This document shows positions 23,500-38,552 of a stretch of 64,000 nucleotides of DNA, piece after piece. Where the stretch lies: NCBI GenBank assembly GCA_948567375.1, contig OX419760.1, positions 11,036,001 to 11,100,000 of the forward strand, in the 5' to 3' direction. Position numbers and translations under genes: made by a program. This DNA comes from Lunularia cruciata (lineage: Eukaryota > Streptophyta > Marchantiopsida > Lunulariales > Lunulariaceae). A model generated the notes under the pieces. That model did not search any database. It had not been told where the DNA came from and saw only the letters and a program-made list of their open reading frames with translations. How positions within the stretch are numbered: the first letter of the stretch is position 1; the number at the start of each line of letters is the position of its first letter.

Positions 23500-25700
23500 T
23501 CTTCTATAGCTCAAGATCGACAATTGCAACCTTCTCCAACATAAGGGGTTGTGCACCAAAGTCTAATAAGAACTTCTATGGTGTATAGACCTTCCTTGAA
23601 GGTCCCGCCAAATAGAAAATTCTCCTCTAGTTATCCAATAGGATAACTCCAAGTGTGAACTAAGCTTGCTCAAAGGTAGGTTTACTTGGTAACTCTTCCA
23701 ACCTAACTGTTGCTGCCTACCATAAACCATTGGTCATGGAGCAAATCTCATGCTCCTCAACCAAGTTAGCTCCACTATCAATCATCTCTGCTCTATAAAC
23801 AAGGATCACATCATCATTACTCTCACAAAGTATGGCAACCAATGAAAAAATTAGGATTGGATCAACTTCCAATGTAAATATATTATTGTTCAAAAACAAA
23901 GGGAAGTGCATAATCAATTAAACCACCTCTAACATCATGCTAGACTCAATCTATGTAGTAGCAGGTGGATGACTAACATCTAGTCAATCATGCACTCTAT
24001 CACCACCTACCACACCTGCACTAGGATGTCTAGGAGCCATGGATGTTGTTTGTAATACCTCAAAGAGTGTGAAAGATTGGGGAAGTATAACTTGTCTATC
24101 TGCCTATCCTCTTTGTGGGTATAACTTCATTGATGCTCCTCTAGGATCTAGAGCACATATTGCACTACTAGTCATGGCAATAGATGCATCTACTTGTGCT
24201 ACTTTGCACATAAAGTCCAAGACATCTCTCTCACCAACATAAGAGGTGGAAGCCTCAACAATACCTAAATCTGATCTCCTCTGAGCTACGGCCATGCTAG
24301 CTAATCTTTGCTCCAACTACTCAATCTTGGTAGCCATGGCTATATTAGAAGCAAGGGCAGGTATAACACCCCCTGCTAGGTGTGGGTCCTCTACCAACAC
24401 CTCTACCACCTTGTACTCCATGACTTGGAGCTCCTCTACTACCTACCATAGTAGCCTACCACTACGTAACTCTAGGTGAAGGTCAAAGCATTGGTCACTA
24501 GTGTGACCAAATCTATGGCAATGGTCACACTGTCTCTATATTGGCTATGATGCACAAGAGGTATCATGTCCATTGTCTTGAGTGCATTCTCCCTTATGGT
24601 GAGGTCAACCATAATTCCAATAAGCAATACCACCGCTCATTGGTTGTTGGTGACCTGATAATGAAAGTAAGGGTCTAGTTGCACTGGCCCTCCACTTGCT
24701 CCATAAGATCTAGGCTATCTACTCTACCTTTGAAAGCCAACTCAATGTGATGCACTTTGCTACACTCTAGAAGAAGTAATAGTTGTGGATGAGGTCTCCC
24801 TACCAAATCCAGATGTCACAACCTTCTCCTCCACTATGTTGACCTCAATGTGCTTAGCCAAACTAAATACAACCACCAAAGTAGGTAAGGTAGCCTATAA
24901 CAATATAACATCATGTACTCTATGTTACAACTCCTTATCCAAGATCCCACACCAAAATTAGACTACTTAGGCCTTAGTAACTCCTTGAGTGAAACTTATC
25001 AACCATCTTATGTGAGTGTATGCCTTGCACATACTCTCTATTGCCTTATGCTGAAACTCCTACAAGCTCCTCAACTTGTCATCCACACTCCCTAGTAGTT
25101 CTATCTCAAGCCATAGGAGAACTCCACTATGGGGTTAAACCTCAATACTGCACCACCTTTTATAGTTGTACCTCCACTTTTAGTAGCACCATCTCCAACT
25201 AGTGCACATCCACTAGATACACCAATGCTACTAGAGCTAGAACTCATTGGTATTTCCCATTGACCTAGCAACCAAGCTTGAAGTGTTTAGAGATGTAGTT
25301 TGGAGACCAACACTATATCCATAGCTTGATCTCTTCCAAGTGAGGGCTCTTGAACTCCTAATAGTTATCCATCGATAGATCCTTCAAATGCTAAAACAAC
25401 CTTTTCCATGCCATGAAAGGTGTAAAAAAATTCAAGTTCTACATCTACTATAGATCACACCAACTAACAAACTCATGGATAAAGTCATCCAATTCCATGG
25501 TACCCACTTTACCAAAGTAGCACTTGGAGCCTTTAGAGACCCCATAAATTTCATCCATGTCCCATAACAATAGTGCGGACACACCAATTGCATTCTCAAT
25601 TGAATCAGCTCCTATATCAAACTCCAAATTAGAGTCAATCTACTCCCTCATTAAGACCTAAAATACAAGCTAATACCAAGTATCACTCTATGTAAACCCA
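23500..25700 (-). pseudogene. Gag and protease remnant of copy B
   Basis: On the minus strand, a zinc-knuckle segment at about 24481-24540 matches the CX2CX4HX4C knuckle of copy A. A coiled-coil-like stretch with QRLASMAVAQRRSDLG lies at about 24230-24316. The protease remnant near 23530-23580 reads LLDFGAQPL, in which DSG has become DFG. The gag body runs to about 25700, where copy A begins MREEIGSELEFD. Confidence 0.7.
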
Positions 25701-26368
25701 TTGTATACTATAGCAATACCTCCTCTAGAATCGTCAAAGAACTCTATCATGAAATGTAACTCTAATCTTAATTGTAACCACCACAAGTACCCTATCAAGG
25801 ATCACCACAAAGTGCCACCACCAATTGAACACCACTCACCAATGTATCTCTAATTGGAATTATAATAGTAGGAGAAAGGGTAACTTATAACCTACCATCA
25901 TAACACACATTCCTCCATGATCTACCGGTCATCACTTCTTGCCTCACCATAAAGAAATATAGGTAGTTGGATTGGTCATCATTCCAACCTCACTATTGAG
26001 CACACACCAGAGCATCAACACTCTAAATTCAAGGCACCTCACACAAACATGGCACATAAATAAGAAGCATAGAATAGATGAGGTCTAATCATAAGAAGTC
26101 TTAATAAAACCTTCAATATCATAAATCAACACCTAATTAACTCTATAGCCATTTGGCATTTGATATGATAAGAGTGTCTACCTACTCCTAAGCTACCAAA
26201 ATCATCAAGGATGGGATCAAACTACCTCTACTAGCCAAAACTACATGTGTATAGGTATCAATTGACCAATCATTAGGACAAAAAAAATGAAGGTGGATAA
26301 ATTGGCTAAGGCAATAGTCTCTGAATCAAAAATCTAGGGTTCAAAATTTATTGTGCACAATTTAGAAA

Positions 26369-26546
26369 GGTGGGTAGAATTTGCCTAATGGTGACTAAAA
26401 ATTATCAAAAACTCATCTAAACTAGCTAGCTTCATGCAAACAAGTTGGCTTGTTAAAGGTGGGTAGATTTTGCAAAATGCTGACTAAAAACTTTCAAAAA
26501 CTCATCTAAACTAGCTAGCCTCATGCCAACAAGTTGGCTTGTTGGC
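26369..26546. repeat. Tandem duplication of an 89-bp unit in the leader of copy B
   Basis: Two similar units begin GGTGGGTAGA at 26369 and 26458 and end near GTTGGCTTGTT. Copy A does not show this stretch: its leader between LTR and gag is laid out differently. The duplication probably arose in copy B or in a sequence inserted in it. Confidence 0.8.
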
Positions 26547-27208
26547 CCTTCATGGCATCTCTAGCCCACTTGTTGGCCCTATGCCTCAAAGCCTCTAGAC
26601 ACCAAAATTCAGCCAAATGAGGACTTTCTAGCAATTTGGGCAAAGGCATTTTTTTTGCCAATTCAAACCCTCTCCAAATGAGGCCAAGCTTCACCAACTT
26701 GAGCATTAGCCTAGAGAAATTCAGGCAACCTCCAACTATAAACAACCTCTGCAAGCTTGACCTTCAAATTTGGACAACCTCTACTAATCTGACACACCTC
26801 TTCTACAGTTGGTTGATCACCAAATCCTTTACTAACTCTCAACTTGAGCCAAATTGAGAAGATGTGGATCTCCAAATCCCTAATTTGAGTGGATGGGTTC
26901 CCAAATCCACCTCCAATTTTCCACTTTGGGCTCAATTTGCACCAAATGGACCTTGATTTTACCTTTTGGGCTCAAATCAAACACCCATTGTCTCAAATTG
27001 ATTCAATTCTAAAATATTTGGCCAATGCTTCAGCATACCATCTATACCATTGCCAAATCTGCATTAACTTGAATAGGGCTTTTATGCATGATCATTATCA
27101 AGGAAATCTATGACCACAATCAAATGTACCAACATTAGCCAGGCTTAGAGATACCACCAATGCCCTCAATTCCTCGCATCCAATTTCTCCTTGACTCTCA
27201 TTCTTTGA

Positions 27209-27660
27209 TGTAATCAATTCATTTTTCCACTCAAATCACACTCAATTCAGATCTATACTTGATCATTCATTGAACAATCTACCAAAAATTTGGCACTAAT
27301 TGTAGTCAAGCCACATCCACTTTAGCTAAGAGACTCCAAGTGATGCTCACTAGACTCCATCCACCATAGCCAAGAACTCAAAGACTCAACATCAAAGAAG
27401 TGAGCTCTTTGGAGTTGCACTTCAGAAGTATACCACTTTGCTCAACCTAAGTCTTTAGCTCCGATTGTGTCATTGATGGTACATTTGATGGTGCAAATGG
27501 TGCAAGTGATAGTGGGTCACACCATGTGATCAATAGCACTAGCATGAAATTGGATTGCCAACAAGTAGTCCATGAGTAAATTCCCCAAATACCTATGACT
27601 GCCAACACTATTACTCTAGCATCCAAGCAAACTAGCTTTGGTGCTACAAATATCATGACA
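27209..27660 (-). repeat. 5' LTR of gypsy copy B
   Basis: On the minus strand it runs from TGTCATGATATTTGTAG at 27660 to GATTACA at 27209, then TCAAAGAATGAG, the likely primer-binding region. In copy A the same place reads TCAGAGAAGTGAG, which resembles TATCAGAG of an initiator tRNA-Met primer site. Length is about 450 bases. Confidence 0.8.
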
Positions 27661-29800
27661 AGTGTGGAGCATAGAGAGGTGGGAGTTAGATTTCTTAGAT
27701 TTTGAGCATGAGATTGGCTACCCTACAAGAGGAGTCTATTAGGGTTGCACGTTACAAGAGACAAGTTTATTTATAGGATACCATAGATTCTACTAGATTA
27801 CAATGGTCTAGGACATTAGGTCAAGCGGGAACATTTAGTAGAGTAGCACAAGCACTACATCCTTTATCTATGGCTCGTCCCATAGATGAGACTATCTCTT
27901 CCTTATGCTTACAAAATCTTATGGTAGGAGAAGGAGTACCATTAGAGGTCTTAGATTATCTATCTAAATAGCTTTATGTCTTGATAAGTCACTTTTTGCA
28001 AAAGCTTTGTGCCTTGCCCCATGCTTCTCCTCAAGAGGCTTGATGGGGATGATATATGAGCATCTTAGAGATTACTTTCAAATAGATGATCCTTCTAGTA
28101 GTTTTATCAAGCTATTTCAGGTGGCTATAACAATAGTAAAGAGAGATATTCCTATGTCAATTAGTTGGATTTTAGATGCTAGTCTACTTCTTGTGATGAA
28201 AAAGGATACAAGAGGCATTAGACCAATTGCTATTAAGGAGATCTTTTTGCATCTTGTTAGCCATACAATTGTCCTTTAACATCATTCTAACATTTGACAA
28301 CATGGCAATTCACATCAATTTGGAGTAGCTACACTTAGAGGTTGTGTGTCTATATCTCTAAGTATTATTGCACTCCTAAATATCTATCCAAAGTGGGTCA
28401 TCTTATAGGTGGATGTTGAGAACACTTTTAATAACATCTTGCATGCATAAACTCTCAAGCCTACAAGATGAATAACAAATTGCATTTGGTATACTCTCCT
28501 CTAGTATTGCCTATTGCCTACTTACCTTCTTTGCATAATTCTCCCTTCCATGACCTTCCTATCACATCTAAGAGCTTTTGATAGGAGTATATGGGAATGT
28601 TTGGTGATATGATTGGACTAGGGACATTTGAGTGTGTGACAAGGGATTTAGCATGCATGTAGACATCTCTCTATTGATCTTATATGTAGGAGTAGGCCTA
28701 CTATCTATGGAGTAGATGGCACTTATAAATTTTTTGGGTAGTCAGGCTTCCTTGGCACCCCTACTTTTGTCTCATTTTGTTGTTGTTGATAGGCAAATCT
28801 TGGAGGCATATGTGACCAAGGTAGAAGAGGGATCCTTTTCTCTCCAAATGTTATTGTAGAAGACAAGAGATGGTCTATCCTTACGAGCATGTGATGACCA
28901 TCCATCCTATGCTTCCTTACTTGTTGATTGGACAAGAGGTTTGCAATCTTCCTTGATGGGGTGATAATGTCAACATATGCTACATTCTCTCTTAGTTGAG
29001 TCATCCATTCCTTGAGCTACTAGAGCATGTCTTTGCTCTTCCTCCGGCAAGGATGCATGCTCTTGGATTGTAGCTCAACCATGCATTAGGGTATTTTGCA
29101 TTAGCTACCTTCTCTACAACAATGAGGTTTTGCCTAGGTTTGGTCAACACAAATGAATCTTCATTACTAACTTGTGAGTGTGGTTCTACACTAGATGCAA
29201 CAACGGTAAATATGACACAATGTCTTTTTGGAGGAAAGAGGATAGCTACATATGATGCCATTAGGATATAGTGTTTGCTATGGCACAAAAGAGTGGATAC
29301 CTTGTGTGGAGGGAGCATTTGTATGCTTTGCAGATGACATATGTCATGGTAGAATTATAGTTGGTCCAAGATGATCAAGTGATAGTAGTGGATGTTGTGG
29401 TTAAGCGTGATGCATTTTTGGAGGGAGTGATTATTCATCCCCCTTGGATGGGCGGCAACTAGAGCGGCAACATGCAAGGTCTCCAAGTATAAGGGTATAT
29501 AGCGAGTTCACCTTTTTGTTCCTCTAGGCTTGGAGTTATATGGAGCAAAGGATAAGGAGTTTGACACATTTGTTAAGGGAATGTGCAAGAGCATATCATA
29601 TTAAACCAAAGGGGGTGCCACTCTCACTCCCATACTTTGTAGTATATTTCAGACAACATGTATCCATGCTCTACAAAGAGCATGGGCAGGTGGAATTGAT
29701 AGGAGAGCAATCACACTAGGTGATGCTTCTTCAGATGCTTCAGTAGTTTTGTAGACCTTATTACTTGTCTAGCTCAGAGGTCTTAGGTGCAATAGGGCAG
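27661..29800 (+). mobile_element. Decayed LINE-like element, copy L2
   Basis: This stretch is the plus-strand counterpart of L1 (10324-12560). It begins at the base after the LTR edge of gypsy B, which suggests that gypsy B inserted into it. It holds an RT remnant (about 27760-28460) and a downstream domain (about 29340-29460). Compared with L1, the middle (about 28460) has lost the part encoding the AWSP and VLGVP region. Outer limit on the right is an estimate from the end of similarity and the change to gene-like DNA near 29.9 kb. Confidence 0.55.
27760..28460 (+). pseudogene. Reverse transcriptase remnant of L2
   Basis: In order, the translation shows GTFSRVAQALHP, GLMGMIYEHLRD, a helical stretch, then SWILDASLLLVMKK, GIRPIAIKEI, HQFGVATLRG and VDVENTFNNIL. 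In this RT type SGxxYEHL, GxRPIAxGE, QxGVGxxGG and KVDxxNAFN occur in the same order, and the last carries the first catalytic aspartate. Stops at about 27968 and elsewhere break it. Family placement rests on recalled motifs only. Confidence 0.6.
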
Positions 29801-31885
29801 ATTTATCATACCTATACTAAGGGGGCTTAGCCCCATTTTACCTCTTTTGTCTCACCCTTTAATTTACCTATAATCATAATCTTACCTATTATGTCCTATC
29901 CTTGTAGTGCTTGATGGGGTCTTACTATCCTTTTTGTTATCTTAGGTATTTGCTTTTTGCGATAAAACCGTCCGGCATCTAAGAGGTCTCATACGTCAAT
30001 TGAAACTCCCATTTTGGAAACGCCATACTTAGTCATGTAATATGCTGCATAATCTTAACTTTGTTTTCAATATTTCTTCAATAAACACAATTTATCATTT
30101 AAAAAGTCTCATACGGTGCAATTTTATCTCCTATTTTAACCATTAACCATTAATTTAAACCATTTAAACCATCAATGTCTTGAATATGTATAGCAGAAGA
30201 GGAAAAAAAATTACTTTTCCGCCCTATATAAGTGAGAGCATGCATTTAGCCAGTATCTAATTCCGAGAAAAATTTCACGAAATAAATGTGCATTTCAGGA
30301 AACATCAGGATTGAAATAACAAAACCTTGAATCTGTATATGCACCTTTGGTAGTAACGTTTTTCGACGTAACAAGCACATGATATACCTCTTGTGTTATA
30401 TTGGTCCAGAATTTCTAGAGAACCGTCTTCTTATCTGGTGATAGAAAATTGCGTAAAGTTGATTCCCGAACACAAAATATCACTACAACCATAATGCACA
30501 AGGAATCGATTTCCTGCACACGATACTACATCGTTTAAGATTATGTTTCCATTACCACAGCAGGAAGTGCAGCTCCCATATGTCCTGAGATCATATTATT
30601 CATCGATGGTACTGATAGGATGCACTCTGCACTTGTGCTTCAGAAGTATAACAACAATGCTCTATGCTCGCGAGTACCCGACTTCGGGATTGGAGTTGTG
30701 GTTCTTCGGGTTAGATCAGATATTCATTATTTGTCTACTCGAATCGTGTTGACTCAGGGGGAAGAAATTTGTTGAATCCTGATGTTTGGATGTTTCACGT
30801 ATCACATCTGGCTTTCTGTCATGTCTAGAAGCTGATTGTCAGAACTTCAGCTGTCATGCAACTGGGTGCTATAGGGTTAAGAGTGCCAGTGATAGCAATA
30901 GCAGTTAGTGGATTTGGCACGAGAAGTCATATACACATTGATCACCCTGCTTACCGTAAACGCGGATCTGTCTTGTGCGTGCTACAACTGCGCAGTTTAA
31001 CCTTTACCGGTACGTGTAGTTGATTTTTCGGAATAGCTAGAAATCCTGCTTACTATTAAGGCCGATCGGCCTTTTGCATATTGGATCTTCACAGTTTAAC
31101 CTTGTACCGGAACATGTAGCTGATTCCCGAATAGCTAAAGTGAACGACCCTGAAGCTGGAGCCTTAGTCAGTATTAAATACTGGTTACTATTTCATGTAC
31201 TTGATATAAGTTTGATAGGCAAACTCCATATCACCGTTTTACGCTGCCTATGGCCTCCAGGGGTGGTCTGGAGATAATCCATGTGCAGCCATTATCACTA
31301 CCAATCTGATTTAAGGGCGCAGCAAGCTCGTACTACTCTGGCCTTCGCACAAACATCTCTTAAGTAATTTGTGTCTTCCGTAGTTAAAAATTCCCCTCTA
31401 AATGGAATTTTGTCATACAAGTATCTTACATTATGTACGGGACAATGTATCCCAGAGCTTGTAGTATGTTACAAGGGCTAAATAAAGTGGAGCCAGTATA
31501 TTATGACAGGCTCTGCATTTGAAAGTTGGTATGCAGAGAGAAGCTCTAGCGCGTTTCCTGGAGCCTGCTTATTTCAGGACCTTGAAGATTCCCGTATGAT
31601 TCTGGTCCCAAATGCTGGTCACGATCATAGATCGAGCCATCCATGATAGTGATTGCGTGGTACACAAGCCCGGGAAGAGAGAATCAGTTAACACGGCCGT
31701 CACATCGTCCATCTTTGGTGCTCACTCGATGTGGGGAAGTTGAGAACCCCATTGGAAACCCAGGCGTTGTCAGAAATGCAGAATAGAGGAATCCCCTCAG
31801 ACTCAGATAATGATCATGAGCCTCAGCCTACGTCGACTTGAATCTCTCCTTAGGCTTTAGGACTTGGTGAATAAACCTTATGGTT
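29801..31885. other. Gene-poor DNA downstream of the minus-strand ARF gene
   Basis: A good TATA-type site (CCCTATATAAG, about 30223-30232, plus strand) has no recognisable gene after it. An open frame at about 30534-30769 without a start codon encodes no family I know. The stretch also holds a diverged ~100-bp tandem duplication (30945-31139) and a 16-bp palindrome (31058-31073). Confidence 0.5.
30945..31139. repeat. Diverged tandem duplication of about 100 bp
   Basis: The two units start at CCTGCTTAC (about 30945 and 31045). Both contain CAGTTTAACCTT, then ACCGG, GTAG(C/T)TGATT and GGAATAGCTA or CGAATAGCTA. The second unit carries an AAGGCCGATCGGCCTT palindrome that the first lacks. Confidence 0.75.
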
Positions 31886-32953
<1,068 letters not shown>

Positions 32954-34336
32954 CGTGATCCACAGATCCCAAACCTTCCCCCAACCACAGCCGTACTCTA
33001 GATCAGCAAACGACCGGCTCCGACCCAGATGAGGATTGCGACTCTCGAGATTTCCACTTGCAGTCCTCAGGAATGGCAGTAATCTAAGCTCCGAAATCAA
33101 TTTTGCACTACTTTCTTCCCCACCATTTGGACGATGTGCCCGCAAAAACATTAGGTCCGGTGATCTATGAACCAAGTCAAAAACGTTCCGAGTTGCTCCT
33201 ACAATTTGGTCAACAAGTCAGCTGATCCTTGTCGTGGTACACCCCCGGAGTTCTATTGGTTGATTCCTTCAGAAGTAGGCCTGGTGCATTGATGAATGGA
33301 TGCTGGATAGAGTATGGGCCACTACAATCTAGCTTCGCCCATTAATAGAACGCATAGAGCTCGAAGACTCTTCGATACAGGTTCCAGTTGCGAGGCTTCT
33401 CTCAATGTACTCAGAATGTGAGGACCGAAAGAATAGGACAACTCTCTGCCAACCGAGTGAGTAAGTGAAGTGATCCTCGTCTGTCGGGTCTCGAATCTGG
33501 GAAAACTTCCTCGAAGAAACTTGAGCACCAAGTCACATGAAATGGAGCTGGGGTCTTGAACTGTCTTGTCCCTTTCTTTCTGGAATTTCTTCGAGACGAA
33601 CTTGACGATGAAGCCAACACGAACTGTTCACACGACAGTTTGTCACAGTTCTCGAGATTGGTTCGTAGGTAGCCTTTGAAGTAACGTTATGGGCCCACTG
33701 AGACCCCACAAAAGCCTTACTTCAAGAGGAGTGCAGACGAAGTGGGGTCTGGTGACTCCGCATCTGTTGATCCTTAAAAAGCAGCAGTGTTAGAGTTTAT
33801 TCGCCTCCTGGGACGATCTAAGCATACAACAGTAAACAGATTTAGCAGCGTGCTGTCAGTCAGTTGTAACTTTATATTTGCGATATTTATTCATCATTAG
33901 TAGGTCTATAATCAGCTTTCTGGATTCCGGAATTGTATGCCAACGTGCAGCTCATGGCCACTTTCATGCATGGGTCTCATACTTACCAAGGGATAATTGA
34001 AACCAAAAGCGCGCGAATATATGTTAGGACCACCAACTCCTAGCAGTTCGTTCCCCTATGCACGAAAAGATGACATTGCATTGACATAACTCTTTCAATA
34101 TAGAATATGACGGTCTGCAATTTTGGTGATCATAATGTCCACTCACCCTTGGATACCGATCATGAGAATAATATATCTGAGGAATTCGGTATCTTGACCA
34201 TGATAAGCTGATGGCTTCGAGTCAGCTTTGCGATCTTCAGTACGGAATCTGATCGCAGCAGATATAAACGAAGTGAGCTACCTGATTGTTAACAGACTTG
34301 GGGCTGTTAGAACATACTGCATAGTACGAAGTTTAC

Positions 34337-34370
34337 GACGGAATATTATAATATTCCGTCTAATTAGACG
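34337..34370. repeat. Two overlapping perfect palindromes (24 bp and 14 bp)
   Basis: 34337-34360 is a perfect 24-base palindrome (GACGGAATATTA plus its complement). 34357-34370 is a perfect 14-base palindrome (CGTCTAATTAGACG) that shares its first four bases with the end of the larger one. The result is three alternately oriented GACG units. Confidence 0.9.
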
Positions 34371-34947
34371 AGCATGCATATCACTCAACGGGAAAAGGTC
34401 TTATCAAGTTGAGCATATCCAGATTACGAAGATATTTGGCAAACGGAGTTCATTGATGTCTCACGAACCTACAGCCTCAGAGCTACAGGACTTTACTCTC
34501 CATTCCAGAGATTCATGCAAACTTAGGCTTGAAGTAACAGACATTCAACAGGCATGCAGCCTGTTGAATTTTTGTCGAGTTCGCTACAGGTTTTATCATG
34601 AGACAGTAAATTCTTCGTTTCAAAAGTGATACCCCCTTGAAGCGGAAACTACTTAACTAACTTGAGCTGTTCGGGATTCCATCATACAGGAGAATGTATC
34701 ATAATGACACCGTTTGACTCCAGACCTACATTGGACTGGGTGATTGACATCAAATTGACGTAATAGGACTATAATAATTATAAAATGCTTCATAAAGTCA
34801 GTTGCAGTTAGATAGAAACAATTTTCATGTTTCACCTGCATGGTTTCAAACCTATATGGTGCCTATGGGTCCACCATCATCACCGAACGGGTCCACCAGT
34901 CGTCAGATAACCGGGTCCGCCTCGTGAAGATCTCCTGATAGATAGGT

Positions 34948-34955
34948 TATATAAA
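34948..34955 (+). promoter_or_regulatory. TATA box of the plus-strand ARF gene
   Basis: TATATAAA lies 221 bases before the ATG at 35169, in a suitable context for a plant core promoter, with a start expected near 34980. Confidence 0.5.
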
Positions 34956-35168
34956 TTGAAAGTCGATCCTCACCTCATCAGTCACCAACAGGCATTTTAT
35001 TCGCTGCTTGGGGTAAATATTCGTGCCACCTTTTGTACCTTTGAGTTAGACCGCAGTCGGTAAAAGCAAGCGTTTGGCCTTGGTTTCGCAGTTGGGGGGA
35101 CAGTCCCAGATCACCAGTTCTCGCGAAAAAACAATCGGAGAGGGAGCTCAACTCTGATACTCTCCAAA

Positions 35169-36533
<1,365 letters not shown>

Positions 36534-38552
36534 GAATTGCAAGTGTGTGTCTATCTGTACAAAGGATCCCCATCTTCGTACTTTTCAACCATAGATAATT
36601 AATATAACCTGCGTGCAGGTAATTGTGAATATGCTACAACGAAACATGCTATAACTTTGCAGGAAAGATGACTCAATCACGAATGAACTGCAGTGATTGA
36701 ACTCCGACGGTCTCCAAACCAACACTTTTCAGTGAATGCTTGCCTGCAGTTTCTAAAGAAGAGTGGTACTATCCGGTCTTGAAAGAGAGATGCAGGAAGC
36801 AAAATTTGATCAAGGATATTCAGCAAACAGCTCCCCCAAAAGAGAGCGATGGTCAGCCGTTGTTTAGCGGAAAGGCCTTGTACATGTAGTCATTTGACTC
36901 ACGGCACCAGCCAGTCAAGAAGACCAGCCGGGAAACCCCCCGCCTCATAAAGTCGAGTTGCCTTAAACCTTCCCCTGTAATTTAGAGAGTGAATGGGTAT
37001 GTGATTTTTAGTTCCACGCTGTTTTGGTTTTGAAATCAATCCGTAAGCGATTTTCGGCTTACTATATACAGTCCGGAATTATCGGTGATCTAATGCAGAA
37101 TTACAGTTCTGGACAAGCATTTCAAATTTTCAGGCCTGGGGACCGATGCACATGTAACCTCCGCTCGGTTTATCTGCTGTCCAGGAATTTGCACTTGGAG
37201 ATCGCTTACATTCTCAAATGAATTTCTTTGTGTGACTCGAGCTTTCTAGTGACAGCTATGGATCTCAATGAATTGCACTACATCCGAGTACATATGACCA
37301 TGAAATCAGCACAGATTTTAAGCTAATGCTGTAAGCAAAGCGCAGATTCTAGAGATATCTTTGTGAAGATGCTTATATGTAAACGTAACCTAGAACGTTG
37401 ATACAGTATCCACTAACACCATGAAACAGGAAGCGACAATTAAGCTATCATCATGACTTTGGCTACAAAGACTGTTGTATCATGGGGACCACCAACTAGG
37501 GATGGCACGGCCAGAGGTTCACTATGGCCCGTGAAATTTGATACATATCAGAGATCAATTTCACAGAAGTTTTAAGCATCCCTGCAGAAGAAAGAAGTAT
37601 AACAGTGAAACAGTAAATTATCCTAAGGCTGTAATGACCTTTACTTGGTGAGAACTCTGCCAGTCATGGCCCGGGATCATCCTGAACGCCACGATTTACC
37701 TTAAAGTGTATATATGTCATTGCCAGGCCATGGGTCAATAGTACTGAACATTAACAACTGAAAGTGCACCAGGGCCGATATGTCTGTGAAATCTGATCAG
37801 CATCTGCCACCTGCTTCCCATGTCAACGACTGCTTTGTTCTAGACATGTATCCATAACTATGGCTTGGCTTTGCTGGTGACGATCTGTGTGTTATATGAG
37901 TACGTAACACACGCCGATAGGGGTCTTTGCGATTGCACCATAATTCTGATTTTCGTAGGATGTCTTGTAAAGATATCAGTGGTCTATCTGGAGACGTTCC
38001 ATTGTCCATCTGACATCTGTGATTCTGCATTAGCCTGCGTTGAAGTCTTTTGTCCTTGCACGATAGACAGGGACGCGATAAAGGGGTTATTTGGCTATGG
38101 TGTGCGTACTGGTACGAACATCGTCAAGGATTCTCCCTAACACCTCATGCGATTTCTGAACCTGTGGACGGTCTACCATGATGTACTGCCTAGCAGAGAT
38201 TGAACGCACCGCGGAAAGGAACCTGTCTTTGCTGTGAAATTAAGTTAGTTCAGTGTTTGACGTTCATTGACAGATATGGATTTACAGTACCATTTTTCGC
38301 TTCATATGGTGGGGCACCCAAGTTCGCTTGTCAGTTCGACTTAACAGTACCCAACTTGACATAAGAACTTACCAGTACCTCTTCTTCGTTTGATATGGCT
38401 TAACATACTATTCAACCAACAACTAGATTAGGTTCTTCTGATTGTTTACATTCTATTGTTCGAACTTCATACGATATTGCTGCTCGTTGTTGTTTATCCA
38501 GGAGAATATAAGCAAGAATTATGTGATTTTTAAACAGACTCTACCGTTAATT
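36534..38552. other. Intergenic DNA after the plus-strand ARF gene
   Basis: I see no coding motif, RNA gene or transposon domain. The composition is like that of the gene island rather than the retroelement blocks. Short open frames (for example 37024-37221 and 37865-38140) have no recognisable content. Confidence 0.5.

Larger units (their letters stand above)
18203..27660 (-). mobile_element. Gypsy copy B with DNA methyltransferase and PHD modules
   Basis: A full-length, inactive Ty3/gypsy retrotransposon on the minus strand, about 9.5 kb. From its 5' end at 27660 it reads LTR, leader, gag, protease, DNA methyltransferase remnant, RT, RNase H, integrase, PHD finger remnant, LTR. It matches copy A (48151-57605) segment by segment but is more decayed. 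A has an extra segment at 49603-50293. B lacks about 370 bases of the methyltransferase (A 52888-53255). No clear 5-base target duplication is visible: the flank bases are TCCAT on the left and AGTGT on the right. Confidence 0.85.
32954..35168. promoter_or_regulatory. Shared intergenic region between the divergent ARF genes
   Basis: About 2.2 kb separate the two start codons, so this region should contain both promoters. I recognise no coding sequence. It contains a TATA box for the plus-strand gene (34948) and two adjoining palindromes (34337-34370). A 133-codon open frame at 34228-34629 matches nothing I know and is probably chance. Confidence 0.6.

Noticed and set aside
18198-27665. Target-site duplication around gypsy copy B
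   Set aside because: The five bases on either side (TCCAT and AGTGT) do not match; the left flank is rearranged.
34228-34629. 133-codon open frame between the ARF genes
   Set aside because: No recognisable domain, and it covers the intergenic palindromes; probably chance.
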